From Meandrina meandrites (taxonomy: Eukaryota; Cnidaria; Anthozoa; Scleractinia; Meandrinidae), in assembly GCA_963693305.1 (NCBI GenBank), contig OY855906.1:21068161-21132160 (forward strand): a stretch of 64,000 bases of DNA, read 5' to 3'. Positions 44,742 to 56,609 of the stretch are shown here, in pieces; the stretch's first letter is position 1, and every line of letters begins with the position of its first letter. The translations under genes and the position numbers were made by a program. The notes beneath the pieces are model-generated. The model saw only the letters and a list, made by a program, of their open reading frames with translations, made no database searches and was not told the DNA's origin.

Positions 44742-47700
44742 TTAAAAACTGCTTTAAACACACGCACACACACAAACAGGGAGTGTTTCTGTATGACCTC
44801 TACTTTTCCTGCCATCGGGGACTTAAAAATTACACATTGGATTCTCAAAGACTGAAAAGTGCTTTGAGCTACCTTGAGTTCATTGCAATTCTTGCCCGCA
44901 TACGTAAATTCAATGTTAAGTGTTACGCGTCTAACCTCTAACCATGGCCATGTAGTCCATGAGCCAGACCCCAAAAATTGGGTGATCGGTATCATCCGGG
45001 GGGATTTAAGCTCTTTGTGTTTTTTGAGAAGTACTATTAATATAGAGTTAGAAAATGCCTGATAGCAACTGATCTGAGGTAGTTTCTGTGAATTGTGAAG
45101 GTTTTTCTGCCCCCCCCCCCCCCCCACCTCGTCTATATGATCTTATTAAAATTGGCTTACTCTATTGGAGACCAAACTGTTCAAATTAAACTGCGCAGAA
45201 ACATAGATTATTTAGTGCATGGCTCTCAGGTCAATTGCTTGTTCCAAAACATGTAATATAAATCACGTGGCAAGTCACGTGACAGCCTCGCGTTTGCGTT
45301 TTGGGTGTACACCAATATAGAGAAGTGAAATAGCGTCTGCATTGTATATCATACACATAATTACGTTTTCTTTGTGTTGATTTTTTTAAATTATTTATCA
45401 ATATTGATATTCTTGATATCCTAGCACTGGTTGATGCAGTGGGCTCGTGTGTATTTTGGGCTTCCCTTCCAATTATTCCAACCATATATAATTGAAGCTG
45501 TTTTTTTAATGAAGTGACTTCTGTTGGTGGATGTTTGTAGTTATTACCTAGCGTTAGATGTAAGAATTACTACTAATTAGTCTTATTGCTAATTCGAGTG
45601 TTAATTCTAGTTTGTAACCAATGCAAGTTTAGAGTAAAAATGTAAACTGGAACACTTCCGATCAGTCTGAGGAAATTACGCGCGTGGGACTTCGAGTTGA
45701 TTTTCCTTTTCATTCGCTGGTACATTTTCAGCGTAGTTGTATAAAGCAAATCCGCCACATTTTTCCATGGTCTTCATGCTATATATAGACCATATAAATA
45801 CCATAAAATGCCCAAAGCCTTGCAGTGACATGGTATGTGGTTCTACCTGTATTATGAGAGGCCATGAATACATGATAGAGCTCACCGAGAAGCTATGGCG
45901 TTATAGTGGAGATTGCCATCTTTTGGGTGTGAAAGTGTGGATGTAGCTAAGGGCGTGGCCCTCGCTCTTTTGATTGAGTTTTAAGAGGGCAACATAGAAC
46001 TATCACTTCGTGTCATACGATCGATGACTCCAGGCGTGCACAGCAAGAATAACAACGCTAGGAACCTTGCTCTTTACTATGCGCAGGTGAGAGATGCGGT
46101 ACAGTCAAGTAGAACATGAATTATAACAAACAGACCTCCAGCGATCTTGTATCAAAATTATCAATAACCATTTCTGCGATGACAGTTGAGCTGATCGAAA
46201 AACTGTTTCAATTCCTTCTGTGCAAACCAGGATCTCGTTAGGATTTCAAAGAACTTCGCACAAAAGCCTGATACGAGCATATGATATTGGTGAGAAATAC
46301 TACAAAGCATTCAAAGAGGAAGGCATGGAGAATTAAAGTCCCACAAGTTAAGAAATTCCATGATCTCTTGAAACCAATTAAAGACACTTCACTTGACTGA
46401 TTCAGAAGAAACAGGTCGCTTCTTGTGAAACAACAGTTATACTCAAGCCTAATTGGTCTCTTCTTGGTTGAATTATCTAAGGAACCAATGGCACAAGGAT
46501 AGAATCTTAGATGGGGAATACTTTCTTGCTTCCACTGGGAGCCGCTGTCGTTATACCTTGTTTATCCCTTTTGGTTTCCTTCGCAAGACTAACATGGCTA
46601 CTTTTGCAACTTTGCTAGGGAATAAATGTGCAAATGGCCGCTGAACGAGTTCCCAGTAGCTCTGCTTCGGAATTGACGGAGTGAGCTCGTGTCTTTTGGA
46701 GGTGTTTAAGTCGTAAATAAAATGCCGAGGGAAGATGCACAGGGCAAGATACATATATAGTATTTGACACATACCAAGGAATGGATTCTTATTGTTGTAA
46801 AGCGCTTAGAACAGCAATGCATAAGCACTATATAAATATTAATTATTATATAGTTATAGAATGACAATAAAGAACGAGGAGAGACATCTACAAGTAGAGC
46901 TAAATGGCATCAGTTGCGTGGCATCAGCAAAACTCAGACCGTTAGTCAGACAAGAACAAAGTTTCCTAACAAACAACAGCAATACAGAACGTGTCATCAG
47001 TTTTATTGTCCGGGTGAATGGAAGATGGAAAGGCAGAAGCTAGACGACAAAGAGCCAGTAAAGAGGTAATTGACTGCAATGTAAGAAAGTGGCAGATAGT
47101 CCTTTATTTCTGCATGCATTTCACATAGGCATATACGGGCATAGCACCTTCACGATCTGAAGACAGGGATGTCCTCACTATATCTCAGTTGCGTTTGTTG
47201 ACTATATTGCGACATCGCTGTTCGTTAAATGTGGAACTTACCAGGAACCACAGAAGGTTTGTTGGACTCAACAGACTTGCTAACGTTTTTAGTTGGGATG
47301 CCTGCAAGGCTGTGTTAAAATGCGCGCATAAATTGTTTGTGCCTTCCCAAGGATAGTAAAGGTTCAGCGACAAGTGAAGAAGAGTGTCATAAAGCCTACA
47401 CTAGGCAAGGTAGGAAGTGGGAACTCTCACTAGAGTTCATGAAAGGGTTAAAGGCTTTGACGCGGTATTTCTGGGCTCTAAAAATCACCACAACGACAGT
47501 CAGTGATCTGAAATAGCAACTACTGTGTTCTAAAAAGGGAGATCCGACCATCGGACTACAATATGGAGGCCCCTTGCACCTCTGTCATATATCGACAGTA
47601 GAAAATTAATGATCTGCTCTATGCGTTCGCTTAGCTAACGGCATGAGGTGCACAGAATTGAGTAGACTGCCCAACTGTGAAAACCAGCCATTTAATGTAA

Positions 47701-49865
47701 AGGACGAAGACGACAGCTTAGCGTAAGCGATTGGAGTAGTTGGGTAGTTATGTGGAATATAAATAGCAGGTACCTCAGAAGAACCGCAGGAACTTGAAAC
47801 TGCGCCCACAACTAGCTTCAGTATTCAGTTCATATGTGTAAACAATACCTTTTTTTTCTATCCGAGCAATAACGAAGCTGGTAGCTAAGAGCGAAGATGG
47901 TAGCTTCGTTTGCGATCCCCGTTCTTGGCCAGTGGACCCAGTTCTCTTCCACAAAAAGAGTGTGCACAAATCTATATATTAAAGTTGATTTAAATACCTT
48001 TTCGGTATATTAAATTACTTTTAAAACTTATTTTTGTTATAACGACCACAAATTGTGTTAAAGGGGCTTATTTTAGAAAAGAAATTTTGTAACATGCGTT
48101 ATGCGCCTGTGTCCAGTGAAAATGTTAAAGGACTTGAAACAAGTTTTCGGAAAAACAAATTCACCTTGCTTCGCCTCAGCCCAACGTGTTAACGTCCTAC
48201 AGTTAGTTCGAGGGCAAGACTGAAGATAACGAAAGTGCAGGAACCAGTCTATCTTTGGGTAAAAATACTTTTTTGAACATAAAGTGGCCGAGAACTGGAC
48301 CCGGCCGGGAACTAGGCCCCATACTGCCGTCCTCAATTTTATCCTTACCTTTTAATGCACATGTGACATAGCACGTGACTTTTGAAAGAAGCAAATAAGG
48401 TAAAATCAAGCTTCTAGAATAAGATATACGATGATTTGGAACTTTTAGGATTTTTCGGGTTGTTAACTGGGCGCTATTACAACAATTCTTCCTTAGCCTC
48501 GTTTCCATGCTAAGAGAAAACTTTCAAAGGCGCCCAAGTCCACAAACTACCACCGATCAATTGCTATCAGGTATTTTCTGACTAGTTACTACTCCACCTT
48601 TCTAAAAATTACCATTTAGATTAATCCCCCCAGATGAGACCGACCACCCTACTGGCTCATGGACTAATGTAACAAACTTTTTCTTAAGTCATAAATAGCC
48701 AAACACGGCACTAGATTTTGGCTGTTAGTCGATTTGGGCTGTTAGTCAAATGCTATGGGCAGGTTGATTGATTTGTCGTGGGCTTTCGAAAGAAGTATCA
48801 AGGCATGAACCCCCCCCCTAAAAAAATATAATAAATAAATAAATAAAAAACAAAACAAAACAATTCTGTAGTGTCCTTGTTTCAAAAACAAAACAGATTA
48901 TTCCATTCCATTCAGTAATCAGCCCAAATCTATGTTTGTTGGGTGGAAACGGTAAGGGGTGGTTAGTTTACTGGTTTACTTTGTTTTGCCCCTACTAACT
49001 GTCCACAGGTCTCTGAAGAATGCAGTAATGCACGTCGGACGGTATTACAAAAATACTACCACTGTTAGACGATCTAATTCGGGCTAGATTGTGGTAATAA
49101 CTCATGCCAATTGGCATTATTTCCTATTCTTGCCATCAGTTCTTGACATTAATCATGCTATAGAACACAGAAAATATGAAAGCCGAGGAGGGACTTCAGA
49201 CTTCGGACTTCAGACTTGAAAACGTCATAGAAATGCCTACACAGACCTCCTTATGTGGTTTACGGCGCAGCGACGCGTGAGCCTTTAAAGTTTTACTCTG
49301 ACGAGTATGTCTTTGAGCGATTTACCTCTTTTGTATGATATGATCGGAGGCGGTTTGGAAATTGTGTTAAGCAGTGGCTGATTTTGGATGAGACTCCATT
49401 GTTGCATCAGTATTTGTTTTAAATTTTTAAGTGAAAATATAAAATGTGACAGGCCAAACACGGCTCCCGCTGGTCGCTAAATGTTAGCCTTCAGTCTGTT
49501 AACGGAGGATTTTACACTCTCTAGAGCCGTTACAGTAATAATCTTTATGCGATTGGGTTTGCTAGCTCTGTGACATATTTCGTTATCTTTATCAGCTCAT
49601 GTTTGTCGAAAGATTCATAATATCAAAAGCCTTTAAAAAAATGTTGTAGCATTAAATGTGTATCGAATTAGTGGATCTCCAACCGTCATCCTGTTTATCG
49701 ACTTTATCTGAAGTGGCGGTTAGTTCGTTGGATAAGGTTTCATTACCACAGTTCTTGAAGGCTACTACAGTCTCTAAGCATTGAGAGCGATGGTTTCTTT
49801 GAGTTGTTTTTAAGCTCCCCTTAGTTTGAGTGTTTGAAAATCATTTATTGGGTTCTCATGTTTCG
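44742..49865. other. No gene recognised
   Basis: About 5 kb without supportable genes. Noted only: a C homopolymer at 45,111-45,126 (possible assembly weak spot), a retroelement-like 3' tail at about 46,795-46,852 (AAGCGCTTAGA...CACTATATAAAT then AT-rich), and (AAAT)/(AAAAC) low complexity at 48,820-48,865. Open frames here are short and carry no domains. Confidence 0.4.
46795..46852 (+). repeat. Retroelement-like 3' tail
   Basis: TGTAAAGCGCTTAGAACAG...GCACTATATAAAT followed by TTATTATA resembles the 3' end shared by many SINE/LINE families. The body upstream is not recognisable. Confidence 0.45.
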
Positions 49866-50514
49866 CTTATATCCCGGCGATATCAATCAATGAAAATCAA
49901 TAATCAATAAAATCAGTAATAATCAATAATAATCAATAACGATTAATTGATTGGTATTGGAAATCAATAAAAGTCAATGCCTAAAAGTTGAGTGAGTATC
50001 GATTTTTATTGATTATCATTGATTATTATTGATTAATATTTTAATATTTTCATTGATTATGAAATTTGTTCATTTATTTTCAATAAAGCGCACCATATGA
50101 ATTAACAAACCGTTCACTAAACTTTATTTGCTATGCTTTATGCGATTACAAATCAAATGTAACAAGTGGAAACAAGTGTGTTGTGGGAATCCAGGTGGGA
50201 ATGCAAGGAATTATCAATACACGGGCCAAATAAAAGGGGGGTGGGGGAATCAAAATACCCTTGACACATAAATATGCCTGTGTTTTGTGATGTACGTCCA
50301 CGCGACCACGCGCCATAAAGTTGCGTAATCAGTTATTGATTATCTACAAAAATCAATAACAATCAATAGTAATTAAGACAATTTGGTGAGTGAGTATTGA
50401 TTTTTATTGATTGGTTGAACCAATCAATAAAAATTGATTACTATTGATTACTATTGATTATATTGATTGCAATCAATGATTGATTTTCATTGATTGATAT
50501 CGCCGGGCTTATAT
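49866..50514. mobile_element. 635-bp AATCAAT-rich foldback MITE (49873-50507)
   Basis: Ends CCCGGCGATATCAATCAATG and the exact inverse CATTGATTGATATCGCCGGG. CTTATAT flanks both sides (49,866-49,872 and 50,508-50,514; GCTTATAT if a shared G is counted). Both arms are made of CAATAATCAATA-type words in opposite orientation for more than 150 bases, so long fold-back stems are possible. Confidence 0.85.
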
Positions 50515-50670
50515 ACATCACCGGAAGTGACGCCACTAGAGTGGTTGTGATTTGCGTTCTGGGAGCTAAACTTTACCTCCATTATTTTTGTCATCATTTT
50601 CATTTGTCACAGGTGTTTCAATAAACTTAAGCCCTTTTGCTAACATGATGACTTGGTGGTCAGTTAATGT

Positions 50671-50853
50671 ATTTTCCGCTGGTATGAAGTTCATATAGTT
50701 CAATAGCAGTTTATGTTTTTCGTGTTTGTTGGAGCACGCCGTTAGGGCGTGTCTCCAGGGATTATGTGATTGGTTGGTGTTTAGTATTTTAGGATTCAAA
50801 GAGTTGCTAGATTCCTCTCGCTCGCGCTGTTCATCCTGGCATTTACTTCTTTT
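50671..50853. repeat. Direct repeat, copy 1 (upstream of DIRS-like gag)
   Basis: About 183 bases starting ATTTTCCGCTGGTATGAAGT and ending near CATCCTGGC. A close copy is at 51,571-51,753. This copy lies just before the gag start codon and is probably its leader. Confidence 0.85.
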
Positions 50854-50875
50854 TTGATGCTGTGAGAAGCTTGCT

Positions 50876-51969
50876 ATGATCTCTACAGAAGAAGGTGGTT
50901 CGGCGTCTTCTATCGCTGATGCCGACGTTGCATCTCAAAATTCTTCCTCGAAGTCACAATTGGTCGACGAGGTTTTCTCGCTTTTCAAAGGCTATCTGAC
51001 TTCGCAGTTGGAAGGGAAAGGGAAGCAGTTTGAGCGCACCGCGAAGTTCGATAAAGAAGCTGTGGCCATCAAGTATAAAGGCAATCGTAAGCAGTTCGAG
51101 GTGAATTTGCGGTTGGACAATATTTTAACACAAATCGATGATAGTGTTGGCAGCCCGGATGATATTCACAAGTTGGTTGCTGAAGGTAAATTGATCATCA
51201 AGAAGCGTCAAAAATTGATCAAAATCGCCGACAAGAACAGAGACGGTTGGCTTGTTGTCCAAGAATACAAGTTCGATGATCTCGCGTCAGATTGCGAAGA
51301 TGAGAAGAAGATACGAAAAGCCAAGGCTGCCGCTGAGAAAAAGCGAAAAGAAACGAAGAGTAACTTCGGTAACACTCTGAAAAAATTTAAATGTTCTAGC
51401 GATTTTCAGCTTTTTCGCGGTAAGACCACTTTTTATTTTTACTTTGTGAAGTTCTCGGTTCATTTGGTTGGATTGCCTGAGCATCCAACCATCAACTTGT
51501 GTATTTATTTATCTAAGTATTTAAGAGGAAAATAATTTACGTTCGTTTGAGCGTAGCGAATTAGAACGTAAATGTATTTTCCGCTGGTATGAAGTTGATA
51601 TAGTTCATTAGCAGTTTATGTTTTTCGTGTTTGTTGGAGCACGCTGTTAGGGCGTCTCCAGGGATTGTGTGATTGGTTGGTGTTTAGTATTTTAGGATTC
51701 AAAGAGTTGCTAGATTCCTCTCGCTCACGCTGTCCATCCTGGCGTTTACTTTTTTTTCCACCCGCCCGCCCCATTTTCTGTTCCAGTTTCATTTTGTTTT
51801 TTCTGTTGTTTTAGGCCGTTCAGAACATGCTTCAAGCGCCAGTCGCTGCTTCCGTTGCAACCGTCCAGGACACTGGTCCAAGGACTGCCGAGTCCTGTTG
51901 CCTTCCACCTCAAATAGAAGCGGTTTCTATTATTCAAACAGTGCCACAACTGTTAGGCCCGGATCAGGA
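50876..51969 (+). CDS. DIRS-like gag with a candidate intron and zinc knuckle
   Basis: 50,876-51,419 encodes an N-terminal gag-like protein (LVDEVFSLFKGYLTSQLE, KQFEVNLRLDNILTQIDD, LIIKKRQKLIKIADKNRDGW, a KKR-rich tail). A donor-like CGCG/GTAAGA at 51,420 and an acceptor TTGTTTTAG at 51,812 would join it, in frame, to 51,814-51,985 (CFRCNRPGHWSKDC, a perfect CX2CX4HX4C knuckle). The intron would hold the second copy of the direct repeat. If unspliced, the frame ends at 51,535. Gag proteins package the retroelement RNA. Confidence 0.6.
51571..51753. repeat. Direct repeat, copy 2 (inside the candidate gag intron)
   Basis: Near-identical to 50,671-50,853, same orientation, differing at a few bases (for example GTTGATATAG for GTTCATATAG). 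Confidence 0.85.
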
Positions 51970-51984
51970 GGTCTTACCGATGGA

Positions 51985-53935
51985 AGCTCAAAGTGATGGA
52001 GGTGATAACGTATTGTTTGCACAACTCTCGGAGGTAAAAGAAGCTTATGAGTTCGAAGATTCCAGCGGGACAGTTTTGTCACAAGTCAAGGGTAGTCTGA
52101 GAAGACACATAGATTTTTGGCGTAGGATAGGTGCCCCTAGATATATATTATCGGTTATATGCGAGGGTTACCGTTTGCCTTTTCAGCAAACTCCCCCTGG
52201 GTTTACCTCCAAAAATAACAGATCAGCTTTAGATAAGTCAGAGTTTGTTTATGAAGCCATTTTGGAGCTTTTACATTCAGGCAAGTCTGCACATGAGCCT
52301 AGTGGCCCACCAGGCCGGAGCTTATCCCGGTTTCCGTAGCATGAAGCAACTAGGAGTATTGCTACTCCCCCCTGGACGGGATGCTAGTCCATCGCAAGGT
52401 TACCCCCAGCAGTAAATTCGCCGGTACCCATTTATACACCTGGGTGGAGAGAGGCACTATGCGAGTAAAGTATCTTGCCCAAGAACACAACACAGTGCCC
52501 CGGCCAGGGTTCGAAGCCGGACCGCCCGATCCGGAGTCCAGCGCACTAACCATTAGGCCACCGCGCCTCCCAACATTCAGGCAGGGTAATGGAATTAAAT
52601 GGGCCACCTGATGTTGTTAATCCTTTGAGTGTGTCCATCCAGCCCAACGGTAAAAAGAGATTAATCCTTGATCTCCGTTACATTAATAATTTTCTTATTA
52701 AACAGAAGTTCAAGTACGAGGATTGGAAAATTGCTTTATCTTATTTCCAAAAGGGTTTTTTATGATTACTTTTGACCTTTAAAGTGGCTACCACCATATT
52801 GAAATTCATCCAGATCACCAGAGGTTTTTGGGGTTCGCATGGAAGTTTCCAGGCGAAGATTCCATGCGATATTTTGTGTTTACAGTTCTTTCTTTTGGCC
52901 TGTCCTCTGCACCCTACATTTTTACAAAATGTTTAAAACCGCTCGAGAAGTATTGGAGGTTCAATGGTGTTAATATTGCTTTATTTCTTGATGATGGCTG
53001 GTTGATAGATTCTGACCATGACACTTGTGCAGTCCTGGCTACTAATGTTTGGTCTGATGTAAGGAAGTCGGGGTTTATCACCAATGATGAGAAGTCACAA
53101 TGGTGTCCGAGTCAAGTTATCGAATGGTTAGGGATCGTATGGGACACCATTAGTGGAACTATTAGTATTTCTGATCGTCGGGAAAATAGCATCGCTAAAT
53201 CTATCGATAAGATTCTCTTTAGTGATCATTTGGTTTCGGCGCGGGAGTTGGCCTCACTTGTAGGCAAGGTTATTTCTGGCGGGGTGGTTTTTGGTAATAT
53301 TTCCAGAATTATGACTAGGTACTGCTCTATTTCAGTTGCGTCTGCCCAGGATTGGGACTCCAAGTTTTATCTTGATCAATATTGTGTAAGGAACTTTATT
53401 TCTGGGAGGCTAATTTAAAGCGACTGAATTGTAAGGTAGTGGCGGATTCTCCGTATAGAATGTCTAATTACGTGGTTTATTCAGATGCAAGCGCCACAGG
53501 TTGTGGTGCTCATCTTGATATTAATGGTGAGCAAGTTTGTCATAAGCAGTGGGTTTTGGAAGAATGTGGAAAAAGTTCTACATGGAGGGAATTATCTGCT
53601 ATATTGTTCGCTTTACATTCATTTTTTTTGAAGTGGTTTTCTGATAGTCAAAATGCATTAAAGAATATACAAGTGGGGAGTATGAGAAGCGATTTACATG
53701 CTATAATAATAATGGCATTGAGTTAGAGGTCCAGTGGATCCCTCGCACTGAGATTGAGACGGCTGATTATATTAGTCGTATCATTGATGTAGACGATTGG
53801 CAGATTTCAGCCGATTGTTTCATGTCTTTAGAGGAAAGCTGGGGTGTTCATTCAGTGGATTGTTTTGCTAGTTATTATAATAAGAAGGTTAACCCGTTTT
53901 ACTCTAGATTTTGGAACCCAGGTTGTAGCGGGGTG
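51985..53935 (+). pseudogene. DIRS-like reverse transcriptase and RNase H
   Basis: Pieces in order: a leader (GSLRRHIDFWRRIGAPRYIL...) to 52,283; after the SINE, ELNGPPDVVNPLSVSI and KKRLILDLRYINNF; then, after stops near 52,765, FAWKFPGEDSMRYFVFTVL, GLSSAPYIFTKCLKPL, and the catalytic FLDDGW box; then RNase H (NYVVYSDASATGCGAHL, STWRELSAILFAL) at 53,382-53,726; then WIPRTEIETADYISR and VDCFASYYNKKVNPFYSRFW. The FLDDGW box and the VD-FAS tail are typical of DIRS-type elements. Frame changes at about 52,765, 53,418 and 53,700. Confidence 0.8.
52273..52583 (-). mobile_element. tRNA-derived SINE (52284-52572), 11-bp target duplication
   Basis: ACATTCAGGCA is duplicated at 52273-52283 and 52573-52583. 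On the minus strand: GGAGGCGCGGTGGCCTAATG head with A box, GGGTTCGAAGCC-like B box (read inverse), then the same body as the SINE at 35,995. Removing it with one duplication restores the DIRS RT frame (HSGRVMELNG). Confidence 0.9.
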
Positions 53936-54077
53936 ACACACATGTAAAGTACTGGTTCTGGTGCACTTTTATGTGTAAACATCTTAAAGCAAAAAATTCG
54001 GCCCTAAAGGCTCTCATTTTTTGTGTGCAAAATTTTGTACACAAAGTGCGCCAGAACGCAGTACTTTACATGTGTGT
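53936..54077. mobile_element. Hairpin MITE
   Basis: Arms ACACACATGTAAAGTACTGG and the inverse of ACACACATGTAAAGTACTGC, followed by CTGGTGCACTTT / AAAGTGCGCCAG. It abuts the end of the DIRS-like element. About 140 bp, non-coding. Confidence 0.7.
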
Positions 54078-54416
54078 GGTTTGAGAGAAAATAACTCAAG
54101 CACGGAAGTAAACAAAGAGTGTGACCCCAACCTAGCGAGCGGATGTGTCACACACACAAAAAAATTATTTTCTATTGAAGAAATGTCTGCACTGTCTATA
54201 TACAACAGTGCGCCAGAATTATTTTACAATTGAACAATTATCTGCACTAGTATATACGCCGAGATGGGTAGAGGTAGAAACGGACCTATTGATCAAAGCA
54301 AGAAAAAAACAAAAATAAAAAAAGACAAAGTAAGGGGAGCTGATTGGGGATTATTGCCCTCACACTATAAACAAGAAAATTATCCATTACTTTTATCATA
54401 AGACGTTATTGTAGAA

Positions 54417-54806
54417 ATGAAAAAAATGAGCCCGCAAAATTTAATGAATATTCTTTTGCCAAATAAAAATGTAAACAGGGAACGCCAACAAGTATATACG
54501 CCAAATATGGTTAGTGGATCAAACAACTGCCAACTTAACGAGTACACAAAAAAACTCAGACAGCGAGCAGCACCTGGCTTGGACAAAGGACACCAAGATT
54601 TGCAGAAAACCCCTTTCTGTCATACACGGCAAAGGCTTGTGAAAGTGATGTTTTGTGTTCAGCATAAAAATTGCGGCGTTGATGGGATATGTGTTCTGTG
54701 TATACGAAAAGACTCCATCAATCATTACGCTTTCCCAGACATAGACGAATACAACACCCCGAGACTCTGTATTGAGATATGCGATGATGATCTTGAACAT
54801 GCTTGA
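54417..54806 (+). CDS. Orphan 130-residue protein with paired cysteines
   Basis: Open frame MKKMSPQNLMNILLPNKN... with a central CVQHKNCGVDGICVLCIRKD cysteine-rich loop and an acidic end (EICDDDLEHA). Preceded by AT-rich DNA; no signal peptide. I do not recognise the family. The composition differs from surrounding repeats and the minus-strand frame over it is shorter. Could be a real gene of a further mobile element or a chance frame. Confidence 0.35.
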   Translation: MKKMSPQNLMNILLPNKNVNRERQQVYTPNMVSGSNNCQLNEYTKKLRQRAAPGLDKGHQDLQKTPFCHTRQRLVKVMFCVQHKNCGVDGICVLCIRKDSINHYAFPDIDEYNTPRLCIEICDDDLEHA

Positions 54807-55918
54807 ATCCTTTGTATGTTAAGGGGTTTAGACCCAACGCGAGAAACCTTTCAGAAGTTTTACTGAGCGGGCGATACCTTCGTTTGGTTGCAATATTTTT
54901 GTTTCGAAATATGTGAGTTGTGTGACATTTTTCTCAGAAAGACCGGAAACCATTATTTCTATTTCCCAGGCCCCTTGGACGAGTAGAACAACACAAAAAG
55001 GCGGTCGCCTCACGATTTAGTGTTTGGGCCAAAAAAAAACGAAACAGAACAGATATTACGAAAAAAATACGCTCAGTTAACGCGCTGTAAGTTTTTGTGC
55101 CCCCACAGAAGCTGGCGAAGTGAAGCGAAGAGAAGAAATCGAGAAATAACAGGATTTGATCACAGAAATTTTGTCGAATGATCGAGCGAAATTTCTAGAA
55201 CACGGACTCAATAGAACCTGTTTAATTTTTTTCTGCCTCTCGCATAGCCTCTACGAATTGATATGTTATCTGTCTGACCTCATTCTGCCAAACGAGTGTA
55301 GAAAGTTCGATTAAAATAAAGCATATCGCGTGGAAAAGCACCAACATTTTACCTTCTGATATATTTTATTTACAAATCTTTACCAAGTCTCTAATTTTGC
55401 TGCCCAAAAGCGCATGCGTACGGGCTCAAATATTGCGACATTTAGGTGAAGGACGGAGAAAGTGGCACCACAAGGGTCAGAAATTTAAAACTGAAACAAA
55501 TAAATAAATTTTTTTTTTGTTAACTTGTTAGTTCACAAATTCTGGTCAAGTCAAGGGAGGTGTGGCTGGCCCCCACTGAATCCTGCTATAATGGCTTGTG
55601 CAGATGGTGAATTACGGGGTATAGGGGAACTCCTTTCAGTGGGAGATGCCCCTAGGGTTGAGCCCGCCTCGACCCTACTGATAATGTGGGGGTGCTCAGA
55701 AATCCCTCGCTCCCAGAGGTAAAATGGGAATCGACAGCCCCCTTGTCAGGGGCGGGTAAAAGTCCTAGCCGGGGCTAGGCAAGAACAGCCAATGAGCACC
55801 CCCGACCAGGGTTTTGACCATTCGTTTGACCTGTCACGCAACGTCACGCGTGACTGTAACGCAACAGAGTCACACAACGTCATGCGTGAAGGTAACGCAC
55901 TTGTAACGCATTCATCTG
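54807..55918. other. No gene recognised; GC-rich segment with inverted words
   Basis: Around 55,600-55,800 a GC-rich stretch contains GGGGGTGCTCA (about 55,688) and its inverse TGAGCACCCCC (about 55,793), and the near-palindrome CTAGCCGGGGCTAG; it could be a short repeat. 55,825-55,905 repeats GTAACGCA and GTCACGCGTGA words next to the first gene of the polinton-like element and may belong to that element's end. Confidence 0.35.
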
Positions 55919-56582
55919 TTATTTTGTAACCCTTAGAGAAAATCTCGTTTTTTTCCCCTCAAAAATTAATTCAAATTTGTTCTGGACGCCTTGAGTTTTT
56001 TTAAAATCTCTCTTTTTTTTAAGATCAGGCTCATCTGGCTGGTGTGAAGTTGTTTGTTTTGGTGCGAAGTGTGAGCGCAAATTTTGTTTAAGCTGACGAT
56101 ATTTCTGCATTTCATGTGTGATCAGTTCGAACTCCGTGTCAGAAACATGATTATCATTCAGAGCCTTTGAGACAGAGCTGTTTATCGAGTCATGTTTTGC
56201 AACAGCCAGAGCATGGATTCTTGAGTGTTTATTAGCTTTACGTTCAAGCTTTTTGTTGATAACAGACAGCCCAGCAGATGCTCCTCCTGAAAAAATAGCA
56301 ATACCTCCTAATGGCACTCCAACCAAAGCGCCTAAACCAGTAAGTGATGTTGCAACAGCACCAGAAGACCACGGAATAGTGAATCACTTTCCTGACCTTT
56401 TTATATTTTTTTAGAACAAGTCTGTAATGCTCGATTTCAGAGTTTATTTCTCTCAAATATTTACTAATCTCAGTTAGCCTGAAATTCTCGGCATTTGGTG
56501 TTGTAAGGAGGTTTGGATAGAGTGTTGTCTGAGTTTCTGTTTGTTCATAAGCTGGTGCAGTTGGTAATACGTTGGATGACAT
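55919..56582 (-). pseudogene. Polinton-like element gene 1: helical protein with hydrophobic Gly-rich segment
   Basis: The ATG at 56,582 opens MSSNVLPTAPAYEQTETQTT, then helical EISKYLREINSEIEHYRLVL. A one-base shift near 56,370 moves the frame to 55,919-56,326 and just upstream. The second part has a hydrophobic Gly-rich stretch (VGVPLGGIAIFSGGASAGL), probably membrane-inserting, then KLERKANKHSRIHALAVAKH and a long helical tail. I recognise this layout as recurring near similar capsid genes in cnidarian genomes, but its function is unknown. An AT-rich GTAAATATAACC lies directly before the ATG. Confidence 0.55.
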
Positions 56583-56609
56583 GGTTATATTTACAAAATT
56601 ATTTTTTGT

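Larger units (their letters stand above)
50671..53935 (+). mobile_element. DIRS-like retroelement, 3'-truncated
   Basis: Gag, then reverse transcriptase and RNase H of the DIRS type, without the tyrosine recombinase that should follow. The 3' side ends near GTTGTAGCGGGGTG at about 53,935, where a foldback element begins. A SINE lies in the RT region. Several stops and frameshifts; inactive. Confidence 0.75.

Noticed and set aside
44666..45127. 153-codon minus-strand frame
   Set aside because: It starts in a C/G homopolymer and ends within the MITE; no domain.
55600..55800. Small nuclear RNA or 5S-like gene
   Set aside because: The GC-rich stem-like words do not match any RNA gene I can recall, and no promoter boxes are seen.
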